Positions 33,039 through 42,376 of a DNA stretch of 64,000 nucleotides are shown one piece after another; position 1 is the stretch's first letter; every line of letters begins with the position of its first letter. This DNA comes from Stenotrophomonas sepilia (GTDB taxonomy: Bacteria > Pseudomonadota > Gammaproteobacteria > Xanthomonadales > Xanthomonadaceae): contig NZ_LXXZ01000013.1 in NCBI RefSeq assembly GCF_003244875.1, forward strand, positions 62,001 to 126,000. The letters run 5' to 3'. The position numbers and the translations under genes were made by a program. A model generated the notes under the pieces. The model was not told the DNA's origin, made no database searches, and saw only the letters and a program-made list of their open reading frames with translations.

Positions 33039-33521
33039 TTACGGGTTGGACACGGGCTCAAAGGTCTCGGTCAGACCAGCCCGCGCGGTGATCTGAGCGA
33101 CTACGGCGGTATGCCCGGCATCGTCCTCCAGGGTCGCCAGCTGGGTTTCCAGCAGTTCGAAGCTGGTCACCCCCAGCGGCAGCGACTTCTCTTTGAACGT
33201 CAGGGCGCGAATCAGGTCGTGGCGCGCGCGATGAACGAGCAGCCTGGGATTCGCTTCATCGCTGCCACGCGGAACTTCGAACTCGATGGTGATGGCCGCA
33301 TCGGAGCTGGACTGGGCCACGCCGCCGCCACTGCGCGAAAGCTGGCGGACAGAGATGATCGTTGCCGGCTCGGTGCAGTCCTCGCTGATCTCGGTTTCAT
33401 CGATGATCACGGCGCCCGCACCAATGTCAGTGCGGAAGCCACTGCTGCGCAAGATCAGGCGGACACGAGCAGCCAGGAACTCCACCAGCTGCCACGACAG
33501 CGGCTCTGCCAGGTCAGACAC
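33039..33521 (-). CDS. Tail terminator-like protein
   Basis: 160 residues. EPLSWQLVEFLAARVRLIL at the start, RHDLIRALTF in the middle and a conserved C-terminal beta segment. The size and the place between head-tail connector and tail tube fit a tail terminator (gpU-like), which caps the tube. Confidence 0.65.
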   Translation of the reverse strand: MSDLAEPLSWQLVEFLAARVRLILRSSGFRTDIGAGAVIIDETEISEDCTEPATIISVRQLSRSGGGVAQSSSDAAITIEFEVPRGSDEANPRLLVHRARHDLIRALTFKEKSLPLGVTSFELLETQLATLEDDAGHTAVVAQITARAGLTETFEPVSNP

Positions 33522-33849
33522 GGGTCACCAACCAGCGGCTCTGCGAGCCGTCATCGCTGATCTTCTTGCTATTGACGAAGACCTCCGTACCGAACGCGCT
33601 CGAAACCACCTCGAAGCGATCGCCTTGGTCAGGCGCTACGTCCGAACGCAGGTACGCGATCTCCACACGGCCTGACCTGAACTGACGCAGTTCACCGATG
33701 GTCTCAACGTCGCGCTCCACATAGGCACGCACACCCTCGGTGGTCGGACCATCCTTGGCCGTGTACCGACCTTGCGACGCCATGCCTGCCAGCGCAAAGG
33801 CGGCGTGCAAGGTGCCATCCAGATCGCGAAGGAAGTCGACCTCGCTCAC
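33514..33849 (-). CDS. Head-tail connector protein
   Basis: 111 residues from a GTG overlapping the Rz stop (GTGA). VDFLRDLDGTLHAAFALAG at the start, then a beta-rich part resembling lambda gpFII-type joining proteins. It is the first gene after the lysis cassette in the tail direction. Confidence 0.6.
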   Translation of the reverse strand: MSEVDFLRDLDGTLHAAFALAGMASQGRYTAKDGPTTEGVRAYVERDVETIGELRQFRSGRVEIAYLRSDVAPDQGDRFEVVSSAFGTEVFVNSKKISDDGSQSRWLVTRV

Positions 33850-34337
33850 CGCGCACCTCCCGAACACAGCATCGCGTAAGCCTGCAGTGCCCTCACCTGG
33901 GCGTCGCACTGGGCGGCGGCGCCAATAGCTCGGCCCGCACTTTCAATTCGGTCGTCGGCTCGACCATCAGGCTGGCTGCCGGCAGCGGCGGCCGCGGACA
34001 GCTCTGCGGTGGCGACCGACGCTTGCCAACGCTGGTGCAGGCGCTGGTTGCCAGCGCGAAGATCAGCGATGAGGCGATCAGATGCCTTCTGTGCATCGTT
34101 CTTTTCCTTTTCGTACTTGGATGCCAGGTTGTTCGCGGCGGCGGCGCTGCCACGCTCTGCCTTCAGGGTTTTGGCTGCGGCATCGGCCTCAGCGCGAGCG
34201 GCATCACGCTCGATTTCCATGGCGTCACGGCTGGACGCGGCCAGGTCGGCCGCACGGTGCGCGATGGACACCGAGCCGCGCTGCCAGACGATGACGCCCA
34301 GCAGCAGAAGAATGGCGACGACGAGGGTGCGGATCAT
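33846..34337 (-). CDS. Rz: i-spanin Rz
   Basis: 163 residues: an N-terminal membrane anchor (about residues 3-20) followed by a long periplasmic coiled coil rich in Ala, Glu and Lys (DAARAEADAAAKTLKAERGS), and a Cys-containing end. The subunit links the inner membrane to Rz1 in the outer membrane so that the envelope fuses at lysis. It overlaps the endolysin stop by 4 bases. Confidence 0.88.
   Translation of the reverse strand: MIRTLVVAILLLLGVIVWQRGSVSIAHRAADLAASSRDAMEIERDAARAEADAAAKTLKAERGSAAAANNLASKYEKEKNDAQKASDRLIADLRAGNQRLHQRWQASVATAELSAAAAAGSQPDGRADDRIESAGRAIGAAAQCDAQVRALQAYAMLCSGGAR
33893..34096 (-). CDS. Rz1: o-spanin Rz1 nested within Rz
   Basis: 67 residues in another frame, fully inside the Rz gene. 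A signal peptide ends in the lipobox TSAC (FALATSACTS); the mature part is Pro-rich (SPPQSCPRPPLP). This is the well-known nested Rz/Rz1 arrangement. It would sit in the outer membrane. Confidence 0.85.
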   Translation of the reverse strand: MHRRHLIASSLIFALATSACTSVGKRRSPPQSCPRPPLPAASLMVEPTTELKVRAELLAPPPSATPR

Positions 34338-34909
34338 GCCCTTCCCTCACACAGGGCTCGTTCCTTGGCGCGGCGGTTGGCCAGCCCCTGAACGAAACGG
34401 TAGACCGGCTTGCCATCGGCTGCGACGCCCGCCTTCACGTAACTCCAAACTGGGCGTCCGTCGTCAGATAGCTGCAAGCGCCGGCACCCAAGGTCCCAGC
34501 GGCCGGCGTTCCATGCGGTCATGGAACTGCTACCGCAGGTGGCGGTGGCGCCCAGGTTCCAAGCATGCGAGGACGCCGCATCAAAGACGCGCTGCGGTGG
34601 CTCAATCCGGAAGCACTTTATGAGCTGCCGCTGGACCTTCGCCACCGCACGCTCGGTCTCGACCCGGCACTTCTCCTTGGACCACTTCTCGCCCACGATG
34701 ATCGGGGTGTCCGTGACATGGCGTGTCAGGCCATCACACACCGTCGGCAACCCGCCAGCGAGTTTGTCGGCGTACACAATGGTCACTGTGCTCCCACCGC
34801 TCTCGAACAGCGCCAACAGAGCCAGCAGCACTGCAGAACCGAGCGCCAGGGGGCCGCCCGGAGACTTGCCGTCGGGCTTGCCGGCTGTGCTGTTCGGGTT
34901 AGCGGCCAC
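34334..34909 (-). CDS. SAR endolysin (GH24 lysozyme-like)
   Basis: 191 residues from a GTG with GGAGG 7 bases upstream. A weakly hydrophobic segment (LALGSAVLLALLALF, about residues 21-35) would act as signal-anchor-release domain. The lysozyme part has PTVCDGLTR and the C-terminal GLANRRAKERALC of this family. Candidate catalytic residues Glu36, Asp48 and Thr56 have longer spacing than the usual E-x8-D-x5-T. It degrades peptidoglycan once released. Confidence 0.82.
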   Translation of the reverse strand: MAANPNSTAGKPDGKSPGGPLALGSAVLLALLALFESGGSTVTIVYADKLAGGLPTVCDGLTRHVTDTPIIVGEKWSKEKCRVETERAVAKVQRQLIKCFRIEPPQRVFDAASSHAWNLGATATCGSSSMTAWNAGRWDLGCRRLQLSDDGRPVWSYVKAGVAADGKPVYRFVQGLANRRAKERALCEGRA

Positions 34910-35198
34910 GCAGCCACCTCCATGCGCGCGCAACGCCAACGCCAGCACGGCCGATTCTGTGGGCCCCCCAGCGCCGCAAACGCACTCCGTCGACCCAGCG
35001 TGCGGACAGCCAGCCCATCCATTCGCCCCAGTTCTTCACCACGGTGGTGAAGAACTGCGAGAGGCCCACCAGCAGCGTCACCACCATCACAGCCAAGCTG
35101 AGGTGCTTAGCTGGATCGAACGTAGCCACGGCCACGGTTGCGGTCGGTGCTGTCTTAAGCATCGCTGCCAACAGGTCCTGGCTGATCGGGTCTTTCAT
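34899..35198 (-). CDS. Holin
   Basis: 99 residues from the ATG with GGGGGAA upstream. One clear transmembrane helix (about residues 34-52) and a very basic C-terminus. It directly precedes the SAR endolysin, where a pinholin or holin is expected. The last 11 bases overlap the endolysin start. Confidence 0.75.
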   Translation of the reverse strand: MKDPISQDLLAAMLKTAPTATVAVATFDPAKHLSLAVMVVTLLVGLSQFFTTVVKNWGEWMGWLSARWVDGVRLRRWGAHRIGRAGVGVARAWRWLRGR

Positions 35199-35277
35199 CG
35201 TTCCCCCAAAGCGGGTCAAGGAAGGCTGGCACCGCTCACGCCACCCGGGCATCTGTGAGCGGTGCCGACCTATTCGG

Positions 35278-35643
35278 TTACGCCTTGGTGGCGTTGCCCG
35301 GCGAGAGCCGCACCTCGGCCGTCGCCTGGCCGGCCGAGCCTGCAGCCCAGGCAAACGCCGCGCCGGTGATGTCGCCGGCCACGGCGGTCGCGGAACTACC
35401 GTCGACTGCCTTGGCGCTTGCACTCCACACCAGCTTTTCACCCTGCTCGAAGACCGCAGTCGGCACCTTCGGCAGCGTGAACACGCCGCCCAGGGCTACG
35501 CTGCCCGTCGCGCCGACGGCGATGTTGACCAGGGCAACCCCCAGCTGATGACCGACGACAACCGCCTGACCCGATGCAACCTGCTGTTCGGTGGTGTTGG
35601 TCCAGGGGATCACGTCCCCATCGGATACGAAGTTCTGTGCCAT
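35278..35643 (-). CDS. Capsid decoration/DUF2190-type protein
   Basis: 121 residues, beginning MAQNFVSDGDVIPW and then a beta-rich fold with VASGQAVVVGHQLGVALVNI, the pattern of the DUF2190 family, often next to the capsid gene. It probably decorates or stabilises the capsid. It is 22 bp after the capsid gene. Confidence 0.8.
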   Translation of the reverse strand: MAQNFVSDGDVIPWTNTTEQQVASGQAVVVGHQLGVALVNIAVGATGSVALGGVFTLPKVPTAVFEQGEKLVWSASAKAVDGSSATAVAGDITGAAFAWAAGSAGQATAEVRLSPGNATKA

Positions 35644-35665
35644 GTCTCAGTGCTCCAGTTGGGGA

Positions 35666-37648
35666 TCAGCCGCAGCGCTGCACGCCGCGATAGTCGAGGG
35701 CGGCAATGCCGAAATCGAGGCGGGCCTTCCAGCGCACACCGTCGACGGTGAAGCCTTCCTCGTAGTCCAGGAAGGGTTCGGTGATCCCATCAAGGAATGC
35801 GACCTCGATGGCCGGACAGTCGTTCGGATCGGCGAACAGGTACCACTTGTCGTCCTTGATGCGCGCGGTGTCGACGATGTCGCGGAAGAGACCCTGCACA
35901 GCGTTCGGGCGCTGCAGCTTCCCTTCAGCGTCCGGGTCGTACTCGGCCTTGTTGGTGACACGCGCGGCACTGCCGTATTTGGTCGGACCGAGCCAGAGTG
36001 CCGGCGACAGATCCAGCACATCATTCCCGCCCACGTCCTTCTGCTGGGCCAGCTGGACGCGCATCGCGTCGACCGAGGTGACGCTCGGCACTGCTGCCGC
36101 CAGGATGTTGCCGTGGTCGGCGTGGAACAGCGTCTTGTTGGAATCCAGCTTCGGATTGCTGGCGAGGAACGCATACGCGTCGGCCTCAATGGTCCGCTTT
36201 GCGGCACGACCGAAGGCGGTCGCCAAGCCGAGGAACGCACCCAGGTCGTCGTTGATGATCGCCTGACGCGTCAGGTTGATGGTGTTGCCCTTGGTGCCAG
36301 CGGTGATGGTTGCCTTCTCGCCGTCCGGGATCTTCTTGTTCTTGAACTCGCCAGCCTCGGTCAGCTTGTCCAGGTTGCCAATGCTGCCCACGCGGTAGCG
36401 CGAATGCTCGCGGAAATCACTGACGGTGCCGGTGACGCACCAGCGGGACCAGGTGTCCGGCGCAACGGCGTAGGCCGCCTGCAGCGCCTTGTGCATCGTG
36501 CTTTCGAGCAGCACCGGGAAGTCACTGCCGCTCTGCGTGAACGCGCGGCCGACCAGCTCCAGCTTCGCCATGCCATCGGTGCGTACGCCGCAGCGCTCCA
36601 GGCTACGACGGGCCAGATCCATCAGGGTCAGGCCGCGCACTGGATTGTCACCGGTGAGCGCGAAGATCCGCTTGGTTGCGGGATCGATCACCTGGGCTCG
36701 GTGCAGCAGCGCATGCGTCACAGCGGAGCGCTGCAGATCCTGCTCGTCCTCAGTGACGCTGATGCGGTTGATGTTGCCGCCAGCAGCCGCGTCGCGCTGC
36801 TCCAGCGTGGTCAAGATCAGGCCGCGCACGTGGTCAACCGAGTGACCAGCGCGAATCCAGCCAGCTGCATGCTCGGTCTGGCCGTGGCGAGCTGCCAGCT
36901 CCACGATGTCGGCTGCGCGCGTGTCACCTTCCGGAGCCTGAGCTGCGGCCGGCGCTGCCGGAGCCGGGGTGTTGTTGATGGGTTCCTGCTGGACCGCCGA
37001 TTCGGCGGCGCGGGCGGCGGGCTGAGGCATGGTGTGCTCCTGCGACGATGCGCTACGGGTGAATACACAGGGGGTCCCCTGTGCGGGTTGATTGCTGCGG
37101 GTACCTGCTGCCGGGTCGGCCGGCACAGTGACGAAGCTGATCTCGCTCGGCGTCCACTCCACCGCGCGGTAGATCGGCAGATCGCCGGGGTTGACGGCGC
37201 GCTCGATCTCATAGCGCTGCACGGTGTAACCAACCGAGATATTGCGAATGATTCCGGCACCGATATCGGCGATTACGCCGGCCAGCTCCTCGCGACCGGA
37301 GAGACGGATAAGGGCGTGGCCTTCACCATTGGAGAGCCAGGCGCGATCAACCACACCCATCTGTGAGCCGATGCCCCAGGTGTTATGGCTGTCCAGGACC
37401 GGTGCAGCGCCAGACGACAGACGCTCCATGTTGCAGGCAGCCTCATCAACGACCAGCTCCTCCCAGTAGTACGTGTCATTCCACCAGTCGTAGCGGCGCA
37501 CACGGGTACCGGCGGTCCACTGGAGTTCGATCGTGCGTGCCTCGCTATCGAAGCTGGTCGGCTGCAGCTTGGCCTCACGCAACTGCGGGGGCATGAGGCG
37601 CGTCGTACCGTCCTGCGTCGGAGCCTGGATTGGCTGGGGCATGGTCAT
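35666..37648 (-). CDS. Prohead protease-major capsid protein fusion
   Basis: 660 residues. The N-terminal 200 have the prohead protease layout: the His in LDSHNTWGIG and the Ser in IRNISVGYTV, about residues 85 and 137. After a linker of Ala and Pro, residues 207-660 form the major capsid protein (VTHALLHRAQVIDPATKRIF, DFREHSRYRVGSIGNL, AFLASNPKL). An in-frame Met207 (37030) has its own perfect AGGAG, so free capsid protein may be made too. Confidence 0.9.
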   Translation of the reverse strand: MTMPQPIQAPTQDGTTRLMPPQLREAKLQPTSFDSEARTIELQWTAGTRVRRYDWWNDTYYWEELVVDEAACNMERLSSGAAPVLDSHNTWGIGSQMGVVDRAWLSNGEGHALIRLSGREELAGVIADIGAGIIRNISVGYTVQRYEIERAVNPGDLPIYRAVEWTPSEISFVTVPADPAAGTRSNQPAQGTPCVFTRSASSQEHTMPQPAARAAESAVQQEPINNTPAPAAPAAAQAPEGDTRAADIVELAARHGQTEHAAGWIRAGHSVDHVRGLILTTLEQRDAAAGGNINRISVTEDEQDLQRSAVTHALLHRAQVIDPATKRIFALTGDNPVRGLTLMDLARRSLERCGVRTDGMAKLELVGRAFTQSGSDFPVLLESTMHKALQAAYAVAPDTWSRWCVTGTVSDFREHSRYRVGSIGNLDKLTEAGEFKNKKIPDGEKATITAGTKGNTINLTRQAIINDDLGAFLGLATAFGRAAKRTIEADAYAFLASNPKLDSNKTLFHADHGNILAAAVPSVTSVDAMRVQLAQQKDVGGNDVLDLSPALWLGPTKYGSAARVTNKAEYDPDAEGKLQRPNAVQGLFRDIVDTARIKDDKWYLFADPNDCPAIEVAFLDGITEPFLDYEEGFTVDGVRWKARLDFGIAALDYRGVQRCG

Positions 37649-39134
37649 TCCTCGTTGGTTGTTGAGGCGTCGACCAGGCCGGTCCGGGCGCCACTGGATT
37701 GAAGGAAAGTCATCAGACCGAGGGCGCCGGTCTCTTTCATCCGCTTGAAGTCCTTGCCCATCTCGACGTACACCGCATCTGGGTCGTAGCCACGCCGACG
37801 CAGCGCTTCACTGGGTGAGTTGAGACCGGCGCCCATCGCTGCGATTTCCGATTCGATGTCCTGCTTGGGGTTGACGTAGTCCCAGCGCGGCGTGCTCCAG
37901 TCGGCAGTGCTTCCCGTGGAACGGACCCCACCGCCAAGCGCAGCTGCTTCGTCAAACCAGCGCCAGATCGGCTTACACATCTGCGGGACTAGCACCAGCC
38001 ACTGCATCTGCTCGCAATCACGACGGAACTCCATCTGCCGGATGCGGGCACTGGAGAAGTTCACCTCACGCATATCACCGGTGGCCGACTCGTACGGCAC
38101 ACCGATGCCAGCAGTGATGATGTGCGCGTTAAACTTGCAATACTCGACGTAGCCCCCTGCCGGCTTTGGCTCGACAGTCTGGAAGGCTGTGGCACCAGTG
38201 ATGTGGGTGACCCCACCGCTGGGCAGTGGCCCAAGGTCGGTGACCTGGTCGCGATCTGAGCCGAGCTGCGAAGGGCCGTCATCGTCCGCGTTGGACATCG
38301 AGTCGATGTCGCCACTGACGATAACGCCAAGCCGCGCTTCCAGGTTCTTCCGCGCCAGCTCGGCGTCTTCGTACAGCATCAGGTCGCGCACTCGCGCGAT
38401 CACCGGGGCGAAGCGCGTAATGCCGCGTCCCTGCCCGGGGCGGACGGGGTTGTAGAGGTGGATGATGTCGGATGCCGGCACCAACGAACTGCTCAAGCGT
38501 ACAGAGCCGCGCACAGCCTCACCGGGATGCGCTCCGAACAACCAGTAGCCGCGAATCCGGCCGATCGCGTCGTACTCAATGCCGTTGATGATCTGACCAC
38601 CGCCCGACGCAGACCCGTTCTTGTTCCCATCCAGCCAGTCGATCTCCAGCACCTGAAGCTGCAGCGGGACCGCAAGACCGTCCGACTGACGCCTGGTGCG
38701 GCGGCGAATCATGACCTCACCGTCCTGCTCCATCGCGCGATACGCGGTAGCCATAAGGCCGTAGATGTCCGACTTTCCGTCCGCATCCGCCACATCGGCC
38801 CAGCGGCCCCACAGGATGTCCAGCGCGAAGCGTTTGGGCCTTCGGCCTTGGGAGTAATGCCGGTCCCGATCGTTGCACTCACCAGCACCTGGAGGGACCG
38901 CGCGCAGTACGGAACGTTCTGCACCAGCGCCCGAGCGCGGTTGCGCAGTTCGCGGGCGTCGGCCAGGTGATCGGCGTTCGCGCTGGCCCCTGCCCTACGA
39001 ACACGCCAACCGTCAGTGCGTGAGGCGCCCTCGTAGGCACGCACCGCATCCAGCGTTGCCCTGGCGCGATGACGCTTCAGGGCTGCCTGCGGAGAAATGG
39101 CGCCGATGACCCTGTCCAGTAGCGAGGCCGCCAT
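37645..39134 (-). pseudogene. Portal protein gene with one-base frameshift
   Basis: Two overlapping frames make one lambda-type portal. 39134 to about 38835 gives LDRVIGAISPQAALKRHRAR to GTGITPKAEGP; then the frame shifts and 38840 to 37645 continues RFALDILWGRW and on to the end. Adding one A to the short A run (plus-strand TTT at 38833-38835) restores one frame of about 497 residues. The portal is the DNA channel of the capsid; without repair the phage should be defective. A sequencing error is the main alternative. Confidence 0.85.
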
Positions 39135-39135
39135 G

Positions 39136-39351
39136 TCAGAAGCCCCTCAGCGTCGTGAACCGATAGCGGCGTGTGGCCGACTTCCGTCGCCCCGCCGTCG
39201 TGGCGGCAACCTCAGCTTCCATGCGGTCCAATGCTGTCAACATTGCTTCGACAGACTGATACGTGATCTGACGATCACCATGCCGGACGGACAACTGGCC
39301 GCTGGCGATGGCGGCCTTCAGCCTCTGCACATCGTCTTTGGTCCAGCTCAT
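39136..39351 (-). CDS. Head-tail joining protein (gpW-like)
   Basis: 71 residues: MSWTKDDVQRLKAAIASGQL then RHGDRQITYQSVEAMLTALD and a basic end, the gpW signature. gpW plugs the portal and joins head and tail. It lies directly upstream of the portal gene, as in lambda. Confidence 0.9.
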   Translation of the reverse strand: MSWTKDDVQRLKAAIASGQLSVRHGDRQITYQSVEAMLTALDRMEAEVAATTAGRRKSATRRYRFTTLRGF

Positions 39352-39430
39352 CAGTGAGGCATCCGCGAGATCATGGATGCCAGTTTCCTGATCAGGTGCG
39401 GGTGAGTCTCGGGGAACTCACCCGCACCCC

Positions 39431-39751
39431 CTACCCATTGGAGCAAGGCTCATCAAGCAAGCGGTACAGCGTCCGTCTGTCGATCCTGAACCTCCTACAC
39501 AGCGACCGTACTGACTCCTGTTCCTGCATCCCTTTCCGGATCGCTTCCACAGGGTAGGCACTGCTTTGCATGCTGGCGGGAATGTACAGATCCTGGGCTG
39601 GGTACTCCTCGACAAGGTAGGCCACCACGGCCTCCACAACGCTGCGTATGTCGTCGCTGTCACATCGCAGGCGCAGCGCGGCGCCGACCGCGAGCTCCTC
39701 CGTCAGCTCACTGATTCGCACCTTGTTTCGGACTGTGTTCCTGCTCACCAC
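39431..39751 (-). CDS. Mor-like transcription activator domain protein
   Basis: 106 residues. The C-terminal part has YIPASMQSSAYPVEAIRKGM and an HTH (QESVRSLCRRFRIDRRTLYRLL), the layout of the Mor/C family of Mu, which activates middle or late genes. It starts 7 bases inside the terminase end. The unusual position, between terminase and gpW, could make late-gene control depend on late transcription itself. Confidence 0.7.
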   Translation of the reverse strand: MVSRNTVRNKVRISELTEELAVGAALRLRCDSDDIRSVVEAVVAYLVEEYPAQDLYIPASMQSSAYPVEAIRKGMQEQESVRSLCRRFRIDRRTLYRLLDEPCSNG

Positions 39752-41670
39752 TGCCTCCCCATGCTGCGAGGCTGCGCGGGCCGCTGCCGGCGAGGCACAC
39801 TCGATGTTTCACGGGAATCAGTGGAAGCGTCGGCCTCCGACGCAGCAGCTGGCGTTTCGCGTGAAACGCTCACGCTTGGCGGCGCAGCCAGCCGTTGTTC
39901 CAAAAGGTCCCAATCGGAACGCGTGAAGCGGTTGATACGGACCTCTGGGTGATGGGTCGCCGCGTAGGCATATACCCATGTGTCCAATGGCTCGTTTCGG
40001 GTCACCTTCTTCTCAAAGCGGTTCTTGACTGGGTTGTAGACCTCCGACACCAAGCCCGGGAAGAACTCCTCCGGTAGCTGGTCACTGAGGTGGACCATGC
40101 GATTCTCGGGCTTGCGCTCGGCGTCGGCCGACAGACGGCTGTAGAGGTAGTGCTTGGCTGCAACGGTCCCCACGTGGTTGATGGTGATGCCGCGCTTGTC
40201 GGTCTTGCCCTTCCAGGTGACGTCAGCCAGCTTTCCCTTGGACAGCACAGGAGCGTTGTTGGGTACAGCACCAAAGATGCACATTGGCCGGGTGATGCGC
40301 CGCTGACGGACGTAGTTTTTGACGGCCTCGGTGCGGTGGCCACCAGCGTCGATGGCGACAGCTAGCGGCCGGAGCAGCGCGCCATCTTCGCGCTCGATTG
40401 CGCGATTGAGCAAATCGGTCAGGGCTACCCACACCGCTTCTTCGGCTGGATCGCCCTGCAGTTCCACATAGTCCAGCGTCCAGGCGGTCATACCCCGCCC
40501 CCAGCCGACGACGTGAACAGCAAGGCGATTGTCCTGTGTGTCTACACCTACGGTGATAGCCAGCACACCTTGCGGAGCCGAGCGAAGCGCATAGGGCTCG
40601 GCACGATCCTTGATGACGTTGTGCTTGACCGCCCTCATTGCCGGGTCTTCCCACGTCTCGGCCAGACGGTCGTTCACGAAGGTCTTGAGGGAAGCTGGAT
40701 CGCCCTGCGCCTCCAGCCACTCTTTTACCAGGTCCAGCCAGCGTGGACCCAGGCCAAACTGGTAGTACAGGCAGTTGATGGTGTAGCCGCGGATGGGCGA
40801 GTCCGGATTGGCGGCGACCCAGCGCCCCTTCGCAATCATCTCTGTCTTGAAGTGCTCCTCGATCGCGACGCCGCACTCACAGCACGCATACCATGCGTGA
40901 CTCTTGTCGGGCGCCCACACCAGGCCGCTCCACTGCAGCGCCTGGAAGTGGCCGCAGTGGGGACACGGCACGTGATACCGACGCTGATCGCTCTTGTCGT
41001 ACAGCTTCGCAATCCGGCTGAGTCCGGCGATGCCAGGGGTGCTGATGTACTGCCGCTTGTAGGTGGTCGGGAACGACGATGTACGGCCGTCCAGCATCTT
41101 CACCGGATCGTCGCCAGTGGAGAGCTGCTGCGGCGCCTCATCGATCTCATCCACCTGCAGGTACTTCACCGTCGAGGACTTCAGGCGCTGCGGGCTGCCC
41201 ATGTGCTCCACGAACAGCTGGCCGCCGGCGAAGTCCTTAAACGTGCGCTGGTTGGCGCTGTCGCGGCTGGCGGTGCTGGTCAGCGCCTTCTTGACCGCTG
41301 CACAGACCTCGATCATGGGGTTGAGCTTCTGGGCAATCCATTTGTTCATGGACACCTCGCCCGGTAGCGCATACATCATCGGGCCGGGAGCGTAGTCCAT
41401 CCAATAGGCCATGGCATTGGTCGCAAGCTGGCTCTTGCCGAACTGGATCGGAAACATGCAGACCTGGTCGTGGACGGGGCTTCGGGCAGACATGTTGTCC
41501 ATCGGCTCACGCAGGGGCGGGTTGCGATCCGTCACCCAGCGCCCGGGCTTGCTACCGCTCTTGGTGGACAGACGCATGTGCTCATCGCACCACTGCGACA
41601 CGCTCATCGGCCGTCGCGGCTGAAGCGAGCGTGCCAGAACCGACGCCAGGCAGTGCTGTGCCTGCATCAT
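39745..41670 (-). CDS. Large terminase subunit (lambda gpA family)
   Basis: 641 residues. Family landmarks: QFGKSQLATNAMAYW (ATPase, Walker A-like), VDEIDEAP (Walker B), the zinc-finger-like CPHCG and CECG, and the nuclease-side VDTQDNRLAV and AIDAGGHRTE. Residues after 600 are a Ser/Arg-rich tail. It packages DNA into proheads and makes the cos or pac cuts. It overlaps the small subunit by 4 bases. Confidence 0.95.
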   Translation of the reverse strand: MMQAQHCLASVLARSLQPRRPMSVSQWCDEHMRLSTKSGSKPGRWVTDRNPPLREPMDNMSARSPVHDQVCMFPIQFGKSQLATNAMAYWMDYAPGPMMYALPGEVSMNKWIAQKLNPMIEVCAAVKKALTSTASRDSANQRTFKDFAGGQLFVEHMGSPQRLKSSTVKYLQVDEIDEAPQQLSTGDDPVKMLDGRTSSFPTTYKRQYISTPGIAGLSRIAKLYDKSDQRRYHVPCPHCGHFQALQWSGLVWAPDKSHAWYACCECGVAIEEHFKTEMIAKGRWVAANPDSPIRGYTINCLYYQFGLGPRWLDLVKEWLEAQGDPASLKTFVNDRLAETWEDPAMRAVKHNVIKDRAEPYALRSAPQGVLAITVGVDTQDNRLAVHVVGWGRGMTAWTLDYVELQGDPAEEAVWVALTDLLNRAIEREDGALLRPLAVAIDAGGHRTEAVKNYVRQRRITRPMCIFGAVPNNAPVLSKGKLADVTWKGKTDKRGITINHVGTVAAKHYLYSRLSADAERKPENRMVHLSDQLPEEFFPGLVSEVYNPVKNRFEKKVTRNEPLDTWVYAYAATHHPEVRINRFTRSDWDLLEQRLAAPPSVSVSRETPAAASEADASTDSRETSSVPRRQRPAQPRSMGRQW

Positions 41671-42311
41671 TCCGCACCCTCTGCCACCTTGGCCGCCAAC
41701 GTGCGAAAGCCCTGGCTGAGCTCTTCCAGAGCGTGGCTCACCTCATCCCACACGAGACGGCGGCACCCAGCCTCATCCAGCGTTGCAGCGAGCTGCGGCG
41801 CTAGCGTATCGGCCAACCGCTCCATCGCCCCCCGAAACGTCGTGGCGTGCTCTGCTAGGAAGGCTTCTACGTCCGCACGAGGCAGCAGCAACCCCAGCTC
41901 CTTCTGCAGCGCGATGTGGGCCATGTGCGCATCGGTCTCGGCCTTGTCGGCCAGCGCTTTGGCCTTGCGCGCGGAATCCGGGGTCTGCGGCCGGCCGGCC
42001 CGTGAGGGCCTGGAATCGTCCTCGTCGCTATCCTCTTCATCGTCATCGATGTCGGGGGCGAGAGCATTGGCACCCTCCCCACTCCCCACCAGCGAGCTGC
42101 CACGCTCATCGGCGTGGCGCTGGGCTACGCCGGCATAGACCGGATCTGTGGTACGAGCGTAGAGCTCCAGGGAGGCGGTCTTCAGGAATCCCTTTCCGCC
42201 AGCACCCACCACCACCCTCCCCTTCTTCCTCAGCTCGACCACGTAGGATGGCTTGCAGCCGATCAGGGAGGCCAGCTCTTTGCCAGTGATCGTCACGTCA
42301 TCCTCAGCCAT
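41667..42311 (-). CDS. Small terminase subunit (Nu1-like)
   Basis: 214 residues. The N-terminus is a winged helix-turn-helix (VTITGKELASLIGCKPSYVVELRKKG), as in Nu1. A central acidic low-complexity segment (DIDDDEEDSDEDDS) separates it from helices that bind the large subunit (VEAFLAEHATTFRGAMERLADTL). It recognises the packaging site. Confidence 0.85.
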   Translation of the reverse strand: MAEDDVTITGKELASLIGCKPSYVVELRKKGRVVVGAGGKGFLKTASLELYARTTDPVYAGVAQRHADERGSSLVGSGEGANALAPDIDDDEEDSDEDDSRPSRAGRPQTPDSARKAKALADKAETDAHMAHIALQKELGLLLPRADVEAFLAEHATTFRGAMERLADTLAPQLAATLDEAGCRRLVWDEVSHALEELSQGFRTLAAKVAEGAE

Positions 42312-42376
42312 TGCTACCCCCTACTCCATTTCCTTCGAAGATCGTTAAAGCGGAAAAAACGCGCGCGCGCGAGCAT

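Noticed and set aside
40513-41367. 284-codon plus-strand frame over the large terminase of prophage 2
   Set aside because: Shadow frame of a well-defined gpA-type terminase with no start signal or family features.
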